DNA from: Ruegeria arenilitoris
GTDB taxonomy: Bacteria > Pseudomonadota > Alphaproteobacteria > Rhodobacterales > Rhodobacteraceae
Direction of reading: 5' to 3'
Assembly: GCF_013031355.1 (NCBI RefSeq)
Contig: NZ_WPZO01000004.1
Coordinates: forward strand, 124,001 to 188,000
DNA: 64,000 nucleotides
Shown here: piece after piece, positions 8,143 through 16,763 of the stretch
Layout: each line of letters opens with the position of its first letter
Numbering within the stretch: position 1 is the first letter of the stretch
Made by a program: the position numbers and the translations under genes
Notes under the pieces: model-generated
What the model was told of the DNA's origin: nothing
Database searches by the model: none
The model's input: only the letters and a program-made list of their open reading frames with translations

Positions 8143-8661
8143 ATGGATCGTCGAGCATTTGGAATGGGCGCTATGGCAACGCTGGGCCTTTCGGCCTGTG
8201 CCTCGGCCAGCCCGCGATTTCTGACTTATGATGGCCCCGAAGTGACCTCTTTGGTCATCAACAAGGGTGCGCGGAAGCTGTATCTTCTGCACAATGAAAC
8301 CGTTCTCAAGGAATACAAGGTCGATCTGGGCTTTGCGCCGAACGGCACGAAGACCAAGCGCGGCGACGGGCGCACGCCCGAGGGCAGCTATCTGATCGAC
8401 CGCCGCAACCCCAACAGCCGCTATCACCTGTCGCTGGGGATTTCCTATCCGAACTCGAATGACATCGCGCAGGCCAAGGCGGCCGGTGTTGACCCGGGTG
8501 GTGATATTTTTATTCACGGTCAGCCGAAAAAGCGGTCGGAACTGAAGCGCGCCAAAAAGACGCCGGATTGGACCGCGGGCTGCATCGCCGTCAAGAATGA
8601 AGAGATCGAAGAGATCTATGCGATGGTGAACAAGGGCACGCTGATCACGCTGCGCCCGTAA
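8143..8661 (+). CDS. L,D-transpeptidase (YkuD domain) lipoprotein
   Basis: A 172-aa envelope enzyme of the YkuD family, predicted to make 3-3 peptidoglycan cross-links or attach proteins to the wall. The N terminus (MDRRAFGMGAMATLGLSAC) is a lipoprotein signal with lipobox LSAC and lipidated C19. The catalytic motif has H125 in IHGQP and nucleophile C147 in TAGCIAV. Unlike longer members it has no LysM domain, so it resembles the short ErfK-like proteins. It ends inside the convergent sulfotransferase gene (17-bp tail overlap). Confidence 0.88.
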   Translation: MDRRAFGMGAMATLGLSACASASPRFLTYDGPEVTSLVINKGARKLYLLHNETVLKEYKVDLGFAPNGTKTKRGDGRTPEGSYLIDRRNPNSRYHLSLGISYPNSNDIAQAKAAGVDPGGDIFIHGQPKKRSELKRAKKTPDWTAGCIAVKNEEIEEIYAMVNKGTLITLRP

Positions 8662-10090
8662 GCGGTTTCCATCCCCCGAACCCGAACTGTAAATAGTCGC
8701 GCTGGTAGGCATCCACTGCCAACGCCTCTAGCGTGTCGTTGTATATCTCGGCCAGCGCGAACGGGACATCCGGTGCGGTTAGGCCGGGTGTCGGCGGGCG
8801 GTCATGCCTCATCCGACGCGCCAGATCGGGCAGGGCAGCGGCGATTTCATCCTCGCGCAGGATCAGGTCGGGAAACGCAAATGATGTCATCCCCGCAAGC
8901 ACCTGAGACTGGCTGCACCACACCCCATCCACCCGCACCGGCGTTTGTCCAGCCAGGTTTTGCCGCAGAAAGGTAAGGAAGGCTGAAAACGCCTCATAAT
9001 GCTGGTCGCGCGAATAGTTGTCTGGGCGCAGCTGACCGGGGATCGGTATCTTGAACCGGTTGCGCAGCATGTTGCGGATTTTCAGGTAGGCACCGGGTTC
9101 GGTGCTGAGGATATAGGAACAAAAGGCCGAATGCGCCCGCGCCAGAGGGTGCTGCAGCACGGTGAACTTGCGATGCCCGGGATGGGCCTGCAGCCAGCGT
9201 CGCGTCTGTTTGCGGTTTTGATTGGTGATCAGCTTGTCGGGCTCGGTCGCATCCAGATCGGCCAGCCACTGTGTCACCGGCGCTTCGAGCCCGCCGCGTA
9301 TCGGCAGGTACATCAGCGGCGTGTCAGGTGCAGCGATATACGTTCCGATCGCGGGTCCGCGACGAGGCTCGAAATTCGGGGTACGGTGCAGGTTGAAACT
9401 GTCGATGCGGGCCAGTGCCTGCTCAACCTCTTCGGGGTTTGTCACCTTTGACAGGGCCGGTTCGGGGTTCTGCGGCTTGATCGTGTCGTCGATTGAGGTC
9501 AGTCGGGACGAAACCCCCAGCCACGCGGCCAGCCCGTTCAGAACGTCCAGATTGGTCAGGTCGTCATAGGCGATGTAAAATGCGGTCTGCCCGGTGGTTT
9601 GAAGCGCGTTGAGCAACAGAAGCTGAAAATCCTGCTGCTGGTCCAGATAGCTTTCGAATTCCTGTGCTTCGAAATCAACCTGAGCTTCACGGCGGCGTTT
9701 GATGTTTTTCAGCTGCCACTGCTTGGTCTCGCGCGCGATTTTCAGCGAAACGTAACTGTCCAGCGGATTGCGCGTCAGGATGATCTTGGCACAGCGGGGG
9801 TCGGACAATGCAGGCTCTAACACACGGGGATCGTGCCCCTGAAAGAACCGAAACCCGTTGAGCTCACCCGGTGCGGATCGGATCGCTTGAACCAGTTTCA
9901 TCGGGTCGTCGTCCCGTTCCTCAAGCGTCACGTCCAGCAGGCTTTCGGATTTGAGGCGGCCGATGAAATGCGGGTTGAACGCCTCGCCATGACAGGCAAC
10001 GCCATCCAGAGCGTTCAGATTGAACTCCAAAAGGTTGGACCCGGTGCGCATCGCGGCAAGAACGATGAAATAGTCAAATCGGGTCGTCAT
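8645..10090 (-). CDS. Two-part sulfotransferase
   Basis: A 481-aa protein, last gene of the glycan operon. The N-terminal half looks like a Stf0-type PAPS sulfotransferase: AAMRTGSNLLE at 12-22 forms the 5'-phosphosulfate loop and RNPLDSYVS from R107 is the 3'-phosphate-binding segment. After about residue 240 a second segment resembles a sulfotransferase-2 type domain (HPLARAHSAF, later YQRDYLQFGFGGW) but lacks an obvious PAPS loop of its own. It starts 6 nt after the GT14-like gene. The predicted job is transfer of sulfate from PAPS to a surface sugar; the acceptor is unknown. The two-part reading is mine from the sequence. Confidence 0.8.
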   Translation of the reverse strand: MTTRFDYFIVLAAMRTGSNLLEFNLNALDGVACHGEAFNPHFIGRLKSESLLDVTLEERDDDPMKLVQAIRSAPGELNGFRFFQGHDPRVLEPALSDPRCAKIILTRNPLDSYVSLKIARETKQWQLKNIKRRREAQVDFEAQEFESYLDQQQDFQLLLLNALQTTGQTAFYIAYDDLTNLDVLNGLAAWLGVSSRLTSIDDTIKPQNPEPALSKVTNPEEVEQALARIDSFNLHRTPNFEPRRGPAIGTYIAAPDTPLMYLPIRGGLEAPVTQWLADLDATEPDKLITNQNRKQTRRWLQAHPGHRKFTVLQHPLARAHSAFCSYILSTEPGAYLKIRNMLRNRFKIPIPGQLRPDNYSRDQHYEAFSAFLTFLRQNLAGQTPVRVDGVWCSQSQVLAGMTSFAFPDLILREDEIAAALPDLARRMRHDRPPTPGLTAPDVPFALAEIYNDTLEALAVDAYQRDYLQFGFGGWKPLTGAA

Positions 10091-10096
10091 CGCAGG

Positions 10097-11797
10097 CTAT
10101 TGCACCAAATAGGGTTTCTTGAACGGCCGGGCGCGGGCGCCAAAGACGTCATCGACGGGAAAGTCTCCCATCAAATACGGGTGCATGCCTTGGTTCTTGA
10201 GGTTTTGCAGGAACTTCCCGAACCCCGAAAGATCCACCATCAACGGGGCCTCTGTCAGGTGGCTGGCCCGAGAGGGGCCGATTTCCGCAATGACCGTCTG
10301 TAAGGGCTCCATCGGAGATTCCACGAATTCCGCCAGCGACCAGGTGCGCACCCGCGCCTTGGTCCAGACCGAGTTCAGAACCTCAAGCTGTTTGGTTTCG
10401 ATCTGTTGCAGGCGCGCGGCTTCATTTCGGATGTCGGCGAAGTTCTTGTTTGACCGAAACAGCGGAATCGCCCAGGCCCCGGTGATGACCGAGATTTGTG
10501 CGTTCCTGTCCCGAGCCAGAAACCAGTTTATCTGCTGGGTGTCTGCGGGACCGAACTGAAAGCACTGCCGCTCGCCCCGGGTGTTCCAGATCAGGTTCGA
10601 GACAAAAGCCGTCGGATTGTAATCCCGCAGAACGGCGCAATCGCTGAGGGCTCCGTTGGTGATTGTTGCGCCGCCGGCAAACTCGGCACGTTCGGGTCCG
10701 AACAGATGCCCATGTACCCGCGCGCCGGTGGTTTCCGCCAGCCAGGGTTCGAACCCTTCGAACAGTTCGGCAAAGCCCTGAAACACTGAATAGGGGAATG
10801 AGGTCAGCCCGTTCTCGCTGCCGTGGCGGGGAAAGCGGCTTTGCATGTACAGCCCGTCGCGCCCGCGGGTCCGACGCTCGACCGCTTTCGAGAAAACACG
10901 GTCGATCTTGCCCGGGTTGGGTTCGGCCGGTCGCATGGCGCTGTTCTGATCGGTCAGGAAGGATTGATACAGCCGATCTGCGTTCGGCCAGATTTTTCGC
11001 GCCACGAAACAGTCGGACCGCCGCAGCAGCTGCAGATGGTCATCATAGAAGATATGCGGTCGCCCCTGATAGTCGAATTTGGACAGGGTCAGGGACCGGC
11101 TTTCGATGTGAGTGGAGTAGAGCCGTGCCAGTGTCTGGAAATAACTTTCATCCGGGATCCAGACACGCCGGAAATAGCGGTCATAGGTCTGGCGTCTGGG
11201 GTCTTGCAGAATGGCCGAGAGGGTCTGGCGGGTCAGGCACCACCACTGGCTGCCCATATGCGGCACCAGACCGTCGGGGATCTTGCGGCGCAAACCGGTG
11301 GCGCGTTGCAGCTTCACATAGGCATCGAACAGTTTGCGGTTCTTGCGCCAGGAAAACGGGAACCGCAGGGTGAACCGTTCCTGATCCAGCCCGCCAATGG
11401 TCCAGCTGACATCGGCGGTGGTGGCGCTTTCGATGAAATCGACACGGGGCCGGTCTGCGAGATAGTCGATCAGCTCTTCCACTGGCCGCAACGGCAGGCA
11501 GGCGCCCGAGGAAAGGTAGACATGATGCACATCCGGAAAGACGTTCAGCATCAGTTCCGCTGCGGATTGCGAGGCGGCAACGATGCCCCATCCGCCCCAT
11601 TCGCAGACATGGCGGTCGGAAAACCGGATCAGCGGGTCGTCGGCGCAAGAGGTGACGAATTCGGAATAGATCCGAACGGGCACTTTGCGGTCCACATGGA
11701 TCACCACCGGGCATCCGGCGGCAGTCCAGTGGCGCGCCACCTGTTCGGCCCGGTGCAGCGCCGTGTGGACCAGCATGACGACACCCAGACGGCTCAT
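10097..11797 (-). CDS. GT14-like (core-2/xylosyltransferase-type) glycosyltransferase with C-terminal extension
   Basis: A 566-aa protein. Residues 1-280 match the GT14 'Branch' fold: MLVHTALHRAEQ start, IHVDRK near 34-39, then SGACLPLRP, and GSQWWCLTR near the middle, typical of beta-1,6-GlcNAc- and xylosyl-transferases. Residues from about 290 form a second region found, as far as I recall, with this domain in Rhodobacteraceae (DUF5927) and of unknown function. No signal peptide or membrane span is evident, so it probably acts in the cytoplasm before export. It overlaps the upstream GT2 gene by 4 bp. Sugar specificity cannot be read from sequence. Confidence 0.8.
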   Translation of the reverse strand: MSRLGVVMLVHTALHRAEQVARHWTAAGCPVVIHVDRKVPVRIYSEFVTSCADDPLIRFSDRHVCEWGGWGIVAASQSAAELMLNVFPDVHHVYLSSGACLPLRPVEELIDYLADRPRVDFIESATTADVSWTIGGLDQERFTLRFPFSWRKNRKLFDAYVKLQRATGLRRKIPDGLVPHMGSQWWCLTRQTLSAILQDPRRQTYDRYFRRVWIPDESYFQTLARLYSTHIESRSLTLSKFDYQGRPHIFYDDHLQLLRRSDCFVARKIWPNADRLYQSFLTDQNSAMRPAEPNPGKIDRVFSKAVERRTRGRDGLYMQSRFPRHGSENGLTSFPYSVFQGFAELFEGFEPWLAETTGARVHGHLFGPERAEFAGGATITNGALSDCAVLRDYNPTAFVSNLIWNTRGERQCFQFGPADTQQINWFLARDRNAQISVITGAWAIPLFRSNKNFADIRNEAARLQQIETKQLEVLNSVWTKARVRTWSLAEFVESPMEPLQTVIAEIGPSRASHLTEAPLMVDLSGFGKFLQNLKNQGMHPYLMGDFPVDDVFGARARPFKKPYLVQ

Positions 11798-12804
11798 GCC
11801 CAGTTTCCTTTCGACATCAGGCCCAGAATCTCAAGCTGCCGCCAGTTGATGAGCTTCTCGGACTGGTCGCACCAGAATACCGGCTTGTCCTCCAGCCCCT
11901 CGGCATAGGCGCGGTATTCGCCCGAGCGGCGGAAGTGTTGGCGGCGGAGCATCTCTTCCCGGGCTTTTTCGCCCAGCGTGCTGATCAGCTTGGCATGCAG
12001 CAATGCGCCGCTGGTCTTTTCGCCGCCCCATTCGTCATAGACCTGGTTCAGCCCGCGCGGCAGCAGTGAATGGGTCGAACTGACGTAGACATAGCGCCGG
12101 TCCCATTTGACCAGAGGAATCTTGTTCAGGGCTGGCGCCTTGGCGGGGGTATCGCGGAAAAACACACGTGCGCGCGGGCCGCCCTGAATCCACAGGTTCC
12201 CGTAAACCGGGTTCTTCGTGATCATGTAGTTGCCGGAATCAAACCAGCGGGCGATCTGAAAAGGGTCCTGCCCCTCGCGATAGGGTTCCGCGTCCACTGG
12301 TCCTTGTGGGTACATGTCGATCAGCATGGTGCCGAAACTGCGCACCGCGCAGCCGTCCAGCCAATCGGTCAGGGCGCGGATCGGGCGGGTGTCGCAGAAC
12401 GGGTAGATGAAGAACTCATCCGGATCGACGGTCAGAACCCAGTGCCCATGCGCGTATTTGCGCAGCAGGTAATTCGACCAGTCCAGCCCGAACGAAGCCC
12501 GTTTGTAGCTGGCCCGCGCGCGCCAGACCGAGGCGTCAGGCTGGCTGGCCAGATACTCGCGCGAGCCATCATCGCTGTCATTGTCGACGAACAGGAAATG
12601 GTTGATGCCCAGCTTGCGGTAATAGTCCATGAAATAGGGCAGGCGGATCTTTTCGTTCCGCAGCACGCTCATCAACAACACGTCGTCGCGTCGGATGTTG
12701 GCGGTCTTGTCGGTCACCGGCTTCAGTTGCTGCCGTTTCAGAAGGCAACGCGCAAGGCGGCGCCTGCGCCGTAACCTCATCCGGTATGAATCCAACAGGC
12801 TCAC
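11794..12804 (-). CDS. GT2-like glycosyltransferase (Glyco_tranf_2_4 type)
   Basis: A 336-aa protein beginning with GTG. The N terminus is strongly basic (RMRLRRRRRLAR), followed by the nucleotide-sugar core: LRNEKIRLPYFMDYY, FLFVDNDSDDGS and the metal-binding VDPDEFF. This is the PF13704-type branch related to GT92. A paralogue lies just upstream in the operon (13.0-14.0 kb), so the pair likely adds successive or alternative residues to one polysaccharide. A start at the internal ATG of MRLRRRRR (12780) is also possible, as no clear ribosome-binding site marks either. Confidence 0.82.
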   Translation of the reverse strand: MSLLDSYRMRLRRRRRLARCLLKRQQLKPVTDKTANIRRDDVLLMSVLRNEKIRLPYFMDYYRKLGINHFLFVDNDSDDGSREYLASQPDASVWRARASYKRASFGLDWSNYLLRKYAHGHWVLTVDPDEFFIYPFCDTRPIRALTDWLDGCAVRSFGTMLIDMYPQGPVDAEPYREGQDPFQIARWFDSGNYMITKNPVYGNLWIQGGPRARVFFRDTPAKAPALNKIPLVKWDRRYVYVSSTHSLLPRGLNQVYDEWGGEKTSGALLHAKLISTLGEKAREEMLRRQHFRRSGEYRAYAEGLEDKPVFWCDQSEKLINWRQLEILGLMSKGNWA

Positions 12805-12946
12805 GCGGTTGCTCTGCCCTTTTTGTTACGCGAGCATACCCGGGGGCTGGATAGTCCAGAGTGGTGCCGGGCAATTGCCGATTTATGCCACCTTTGCATC
12901 TTTCATGGCAACGCCTTTAAAAGTCGTTAGTCACATATGCGGCTTT

Positions 12947-13984
12947 TCAGCAAACTTTCCCCATAAGGCCCATGCGCTGCAACTGTTCCCAGCCCTCAAA
13001 TCGGACCGACTGGGGTGTCCACATATCGGGTCCGTCCGCGATTGAATCATAGTAGGTCGCAAACTGGTCGGGATCGTGGAAATGCTGGCGCCGCGCTTTC
13101 TCAATCTGTGATTTGCCGACCACTTCGGGCAGGAACTTGGTGTGCAGTAATACCCCTGCAGGGATCGTGCCGTCCGGCCCGTCATAGGCTGCATTCAGGT
13201 TCCGGGGCAGAGCGGAATGACACGAGTTTACAAAGGCATAGCGCCGCGACCACCGGACCAGAGGGATTTTGTTTAGCGTCGGAGAATGACGCGGCTGATC
13301 GGCAAAGAACATGCGTTCCCGCACACCGCCCTGAACCCACAGATTGCCCAGCGGGCTTTGCCGCTGGGCCCGATACGGGCCGGGATCGAACCAGCTCAGA
13401 ACTTCGGTCGGGTCGGTTTCAGGGTTATAGTTTTGCGCGCCCAGCGGCCCTTTGGGATAAAGGTCCAGCATTAGCGCACCAAAACCGATGCGGCCTTGCT
13501 GGTCCAGCTCTGCGGTCAGGTCGTGCAGGGAATTTCTATCGTAGTCGGGATAGATCAGCAGCTCATCGGCATCCACCATCAGGGTCCAATGGTCGTGCCC
13601 ATGGCGCACTTGCAGCCAGGTGAGCCAATCCAGCCCATAGCGTGCGGCACGATAGCTGGCAGGGGTCTGCCACAGCGACACATCCGGCTGATCACGCAGA
13701 AACTCGACCGAACCGTCGTCGCTGCCATTGTCCACGATCAGAAAGTGATCGACACCCAGCGCACGGTAATGGCGGAAGAACCATGGCAGACGGGTGATTT
13801 CGTTGCGCAGCGTGGTGAAGGCCAAAATGGCACCGGGCCTGATCTGCGTGGTCTGATCCTGAAGGCAAGTCAGTTGGTGGCGGCTGCGAAAGGATCGCCA
13901 CAGCAACCGCCGACGTTTCAGCCGCAACCGGTACTGCTGCACCCATCCGATGGGGGGAAGCGTATCGGTTGCGGTGTGCATCAT
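12947..13984 (-). CDS. GT2-like glycosyltransferase, paralogue of the next gene
   Basis: A 345-aa protein with the same plan as the downstream paralogue: basic start (RLRLKRRRLLWR), LRNEITRLPWFFRHY, FLIVDNGSDDGS and VDADELLIYP carrying the DxD-like acidic pair. I start it at ATG 13984, 7 nt after the galE stop; a longer frame from 14032 would overlap galE by 41 bp and adds an unrelated 16 residues. A 142-nt gap separates it from the following gene, the largest gap within this operon, which may hold an internal promoter. Donor and acceptor sugars unknown. Confidence 0.82.
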   Translation of the reverse strand: MMHTATDTLPPIGWVQQYRLRLKRRRLLWRSFRSRHQLTCLQDQTTQIRPGAILAFTTLRNEITRLPWFFRHYRALGVDHFLIVDNGSDDGSVEFLRDQPDVSLWQTPASYRAARYGLDWLTWLQVRHGHDHWTLMVDADELLIYPDYDRNSLHDLTAELDQQGRIGFGALMLDLYPKGPLGAQNYNPETDPTEVLSWFDPGPYRAQRQSPLGNLWVQGGVRERMFFADQPRHSPTLNKIPLVRWSRRYAFVNSCHSALPRNLNAAYDGPDGTIPAGVLLHTKFLPEVVGKSQIEKARRQHFHDPDQFATYYDSIADGPDMWTPQSVRFEGWEQLQRMGLMGKVC

Positions 13985-13991
13985 CTGCCGC

Positions 13992-14975
13992 TCACTTCTC
14001 GTAATTGCCGTTCTGGTGCCAGCGCCAGGCATCGCCGATCATCGTCTCAAGCGTAGACCTTTTCGGGGTCCAACCCAACTCGTCCCCGGCGCGGACCGAG
14101 CCCGAAACCAGCTTGGTGCAATCCCCGGCGCGGCGCGGGCCGATGGAATAGGGCACCTCGCGGTTGGTGACGGCTTTGGAATGGCCGATCACCTCCATCA
14201 CCGAAAAGCCTGATCCAGTGCCCAGATTGAACACCCGGCTGCCCTTGCCTTGTTCCAGCCAGTTCAGACCCAGCACATGCGCATCAACCAGATCGCAGAC
14301 ATGCACATAGTCGCGGATGCAAGTACCGTCAGAGGTGTCGTAATCGGTGCCGAACACGGTCAGCCCGTCGCGCTTGCCATCGATAGCGTCCAGCATCAGC
14401 GGCACCAGATGGGTCTCGGGGCGGTGGAATTCACCCACCTCGCCATCCGGGTCGGCCCCGGCGACGTTGAAATAGCGGAAGATCACGTGATTCAGCCCGT
14501 GTGCGGCCTGGAAATCGCGCAGGATATCCTCGATGGCGCGTTTCGACGCCCCGTAGGCGTTCAGCGGCTCTTGCGGTGTGTCTTCGTCCAGCACCACGTT
14601 GTCATGCTCGCCATAGGTGGCACAGGTCGATGAGAACACGAAGTTCAGGCAGCCAGCAGCGACGGCGGCCTCGATCAGGGACAGCGATCCGGTGACGTTG
14701 TTGGTCCAGTATTTACCGGGCTCCGACATCGCTTCACCCACCTGGCTGAGAGCGGCGAAATGCATCACGGCGGCGGGTTTGTACTTGGCAAAGACCTCAT
14801 CCAGCCGAGCGCGGTCCAGCAGGTCGCCCTGTTCGAACGGGCCGAATTTCACCGCGTCCTGCCAGCCAGTGATCAGGTTGTCATAAGTCACCGGCGTATA
14901 GCCTGCCTGCGCCAGCGCCTTGCAGGCGTGCGATCCAATATATCCGGCGCCGCCGGTCACAAGAATGTTGGTCAT
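13992..14975 (-). CDS. galE: UDP-glucose 4-epimerase
   Basis: A 327-aa short-chain dehydrogenase-fold enzyme interconverting UDP-glucose and UDP-galactose (or the GlcNAc/GalNAc pair). NAD-binding GGAGYIG at 8-14, SSTCATYG near 115-122 and the catalytic Y141-x3-K145 (YGASK) are present. Its place among glycosyltransferases says it supplies a galactose-type donor for the surface glycan. Start ATG 14975; 68 nt separate it from kdsB upstream. Confidence 0.92.
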   Translation of the reverse strand: MTNILVTGGAGYIGSHACKALAQAGYTPVTYDNLITGWQDAVKFGPFEQGDLLDRARLDEVFAKYKPAAVMHFAALSQVGEAMSEPGKYWTNNVTGSLSLIEAAVAAGCLNFVFSSTCATYGEHDNVVLDEDTPQEPLNAYGASKRAIEDILRDFQAAHGLNHVIFRYFNVAGADPDGEVGEFHRPETHLVPLMLDAIDGKRDGLTVFGTDYDTSDGTCIRDYVHVCDLVDAHVLGLNWLEQGKGSRVFNLGTGSGFSVMEVIGHSKAVTNREVPYSIGPRRAGDCTKLVSGSVRAGDELGWTPKRSTLETMIGDAWRWHQNGNYEK

Positions 14976-15043
14976 CTATTATTCCGATCAAATAGGGTGT
15001 GCATTGCCATGCCGGAGGGCTGGCAAGTCGCGTGGGGCAGCTA

Positions 15044-15844
15044 TCAATCCAGCCCCATCGCCATCATCATCTCTTCCAGTTTGGGGACGTCCTGGGGGTT
15101 GTTCAGCTCCCAGAACTGGCGGCCTTTGGCCTCGACCTCGACGCACAGAACCTTGCGGCCGTTCTCCATGAAGCGCAACTGTTCCAGTCCTTCCAGTTTC
15201 TCCAGCGGGCCAACGGGCCAAGTGGGGTAGGCGGCCAGCGCATCGGGACGATAGGCATAGACGCCGACATGGTGGAAGACCGGGGTCGCGTCGTCTCCGC
15301 AATAGGTTTCGGCGGTGTAGGGGACGACCTCTTTCGAGAAATACATGGCGCTGTTGTCGGTGGCGAAGACGGCTGTGGTGCCACCGACGCGGCCATTCTT
15401 GCGGTCATTCAGCAAGCTGTTCAGCGCGTCGCCGTCGCAGCGCAGAACCGGGGTGGCGACACCGGCCTCGGGCGCGGCGCGCAGACCGGCGATCAGGTCT
15501 TCGACGAACCAGTGCGGGGTCAGTGGCGCGTCACCCTGCAGGTTAACCACAATGTCATATCCTGCGCCCAACACCTCATGGGCTTCGGCGCAGCGTTCAG
15601 TGCCATTGCCGCAGGTTTCCGAGGTCATCACAACCTCGGCCCCAAAGCCTTCGGCGACCTCACGGATGCGGTCGTCATCAGTGGCGACAACCACCTTGTC
15701 GACGCCCGAGACCGAACAGGCCGCGCGCCACGATCGTTCGATCAGGGTCATCGCGTTGCCACTGGCGCCGGTCAGCGGAACCAGCGGTTTGCCCGGATAG
15801 CGGGTCGAGGCGTAGCGGGCGGGAATGGCGATCAGAACGGACAT
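15044..15844 (-). CDS. kdsB: 3-deoxy-manno-octulosonate cytidylyltransferase (CMP-Kdo synthetase)
   Basis: A 266-aa enzyme that activates Kdo with CTP for lipopolysaccharide or Kdo-containing capsule. N-terminal IPARYASTRYPGKPL is the nucleotide-binding signature, followed by VVATDDDRI and NLQGDAPL, where the family usually has NVQGDEP. Its start touches the cysQ stop, so both are in one transcript. It may be the housekeeping enzyme or a capsule-dedicated copy; its position with galE, sulfotransferase and a KpsM-like permease leaves both open. Confidence 0.93.
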   Translation of the reverse strand: MSVLIAIPARYASTRYPGKPLVPLTGASGNAMTLIERSWRAACSVSGVDKVVVATDDDRIREVAEGFGAEVVMTSETCGNGTERCAEAHEVLGAGYDIVVNLQGDAPLTPHWFVEDLIAGLRAAPEAGVATPVLRCDGDALNSLLNDRKNGRVGGTTAVFATDNSAMYFSKEVVPYTAETYCGDDATPVFHHVGVYAYRPDALAAYPTWPVGPLEKLEGLEQLRFMENGRKVLCVEVEAKGRQFWELNNPQDVPKLEEMMMAMGLD

Positions 15845-16641
15845 CAGGCCTCCTTCAGGTCAACACCCGGAGCGTAGGCGATGAAGAATGGGTTTGCATA
15901 GCCGTCCTTGCCATAGGTCAGCGGTTCGTGGTTGTCGAAACGGATCACCTTGCCGCCGGCACCTGCCAGAACGGCGTGGCCTGCGGCGGTGTCCCATTCC
16001 ATCGTGCGACCGACGCGGGGGTACAGATCCGCCTCACCGGTGGCGACCAGACAGAACTTCAGCGACGAGCCCGCGCTCTTGCTGTCCTGCACCTGGTACT
16101 TGTTGATGTAATCCTCGGTCGCCTGATCCCGGTGCGATTTCGACGCCACGATCAAAAGTGCGGAATTGTCCGGTTTAGACACTGAAATCGGTGTCAAATC
16201 TCCCGCCTGCACTTTGTCCAGCGCACCGGTTTCCTCGACCGATTGACCATCGGCCTGCGTGTAGAACATACGCCCTTTGGCGGGGGCGTACACCACGCCA
16301 CGGGTCGGAACGCCGTTTTCGACCAGCGCGATGTTCACGGTGAAATCACCGCGGCGGTTGATGAACTCTTTGGTGCCGTCCAGCGGATCGACGATCAGGA
16401 ACGTATCGCCCTTTTCCGAATGCGAGGCGGCCTGTTCCTCGGTCACAAGAAGAATATCGGGGAAGGCGTCACGCAGACCAGCCGAGATCAGGGCATCGGC
16501 GGCCTCATCCGCTTCGGTCACAGGGCTGGAGTCGGATTTGACTTTGACGTCGAAATCATCCGAATTGTAAATCTCCATGATCTTGTCGCCCGCTTCCAGG
16601 GCCAGACGTCGGATGACGGGAATGAGGGCGTCGTAGGTCAC
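15844..16641 (-). CDS. cysQ: 3'(2'),5'-bisphosphate nucleotidase
   Basis: A 265-aa member of the inositol monophosphatase-like superfamily that hydrolyses 3'-phosphoadenosine 5'-phosphate (PAP). The metal site DPLDGTKEFI and upstream EADEAAD and EEQA segments are clear, as is the C-terminal WDTAAGHAVL. I start at GTG 16641, which has ACGGAGC 8 nt before it and gives the family-typical VTYDALIPV; an upstream ATG at 16716 would add 25 unrelated residues. It heads an operon ending in a PAPS-using sulfotransferase, whose by-product is PAP, so the context fits the enzyme well. Confidence 0.9.
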   Translation of the reverse strand: MTYDALIPVIRRLALEAGDKIMEIYNSDDFDVKVKSDSSPVTEADEAADALISAGLRDAFPDILLVTEEQAASHSEKGDTFLIVDPLDGTKEFINRRGDFTVNIALVENGVPTRGVVYAPAKGRMFYTQADGQSVEETGALDKVQAGDLTPISVSKPDNSALLIVASKSHRDQATEDYINKYQVQDSKSAGSSLKFCLVATGEADLYPRVGRTMEWDTAAGHAVLAGAGGKVIRFDNHEPLTYGKDGYANPFFIAYAPGVDLKEA

Positions 16642-16763
16642 AAAAATGCTCCGTTCCTGTGATTTGTTGATCGAATATCCTGACGGCCTTATGATGTGCC
16701 GGTTACGGATCGGCAAGAAATTCGTGGCAGATTGCAGGCGAAAAAACGGGAAAGACGCTTCGG

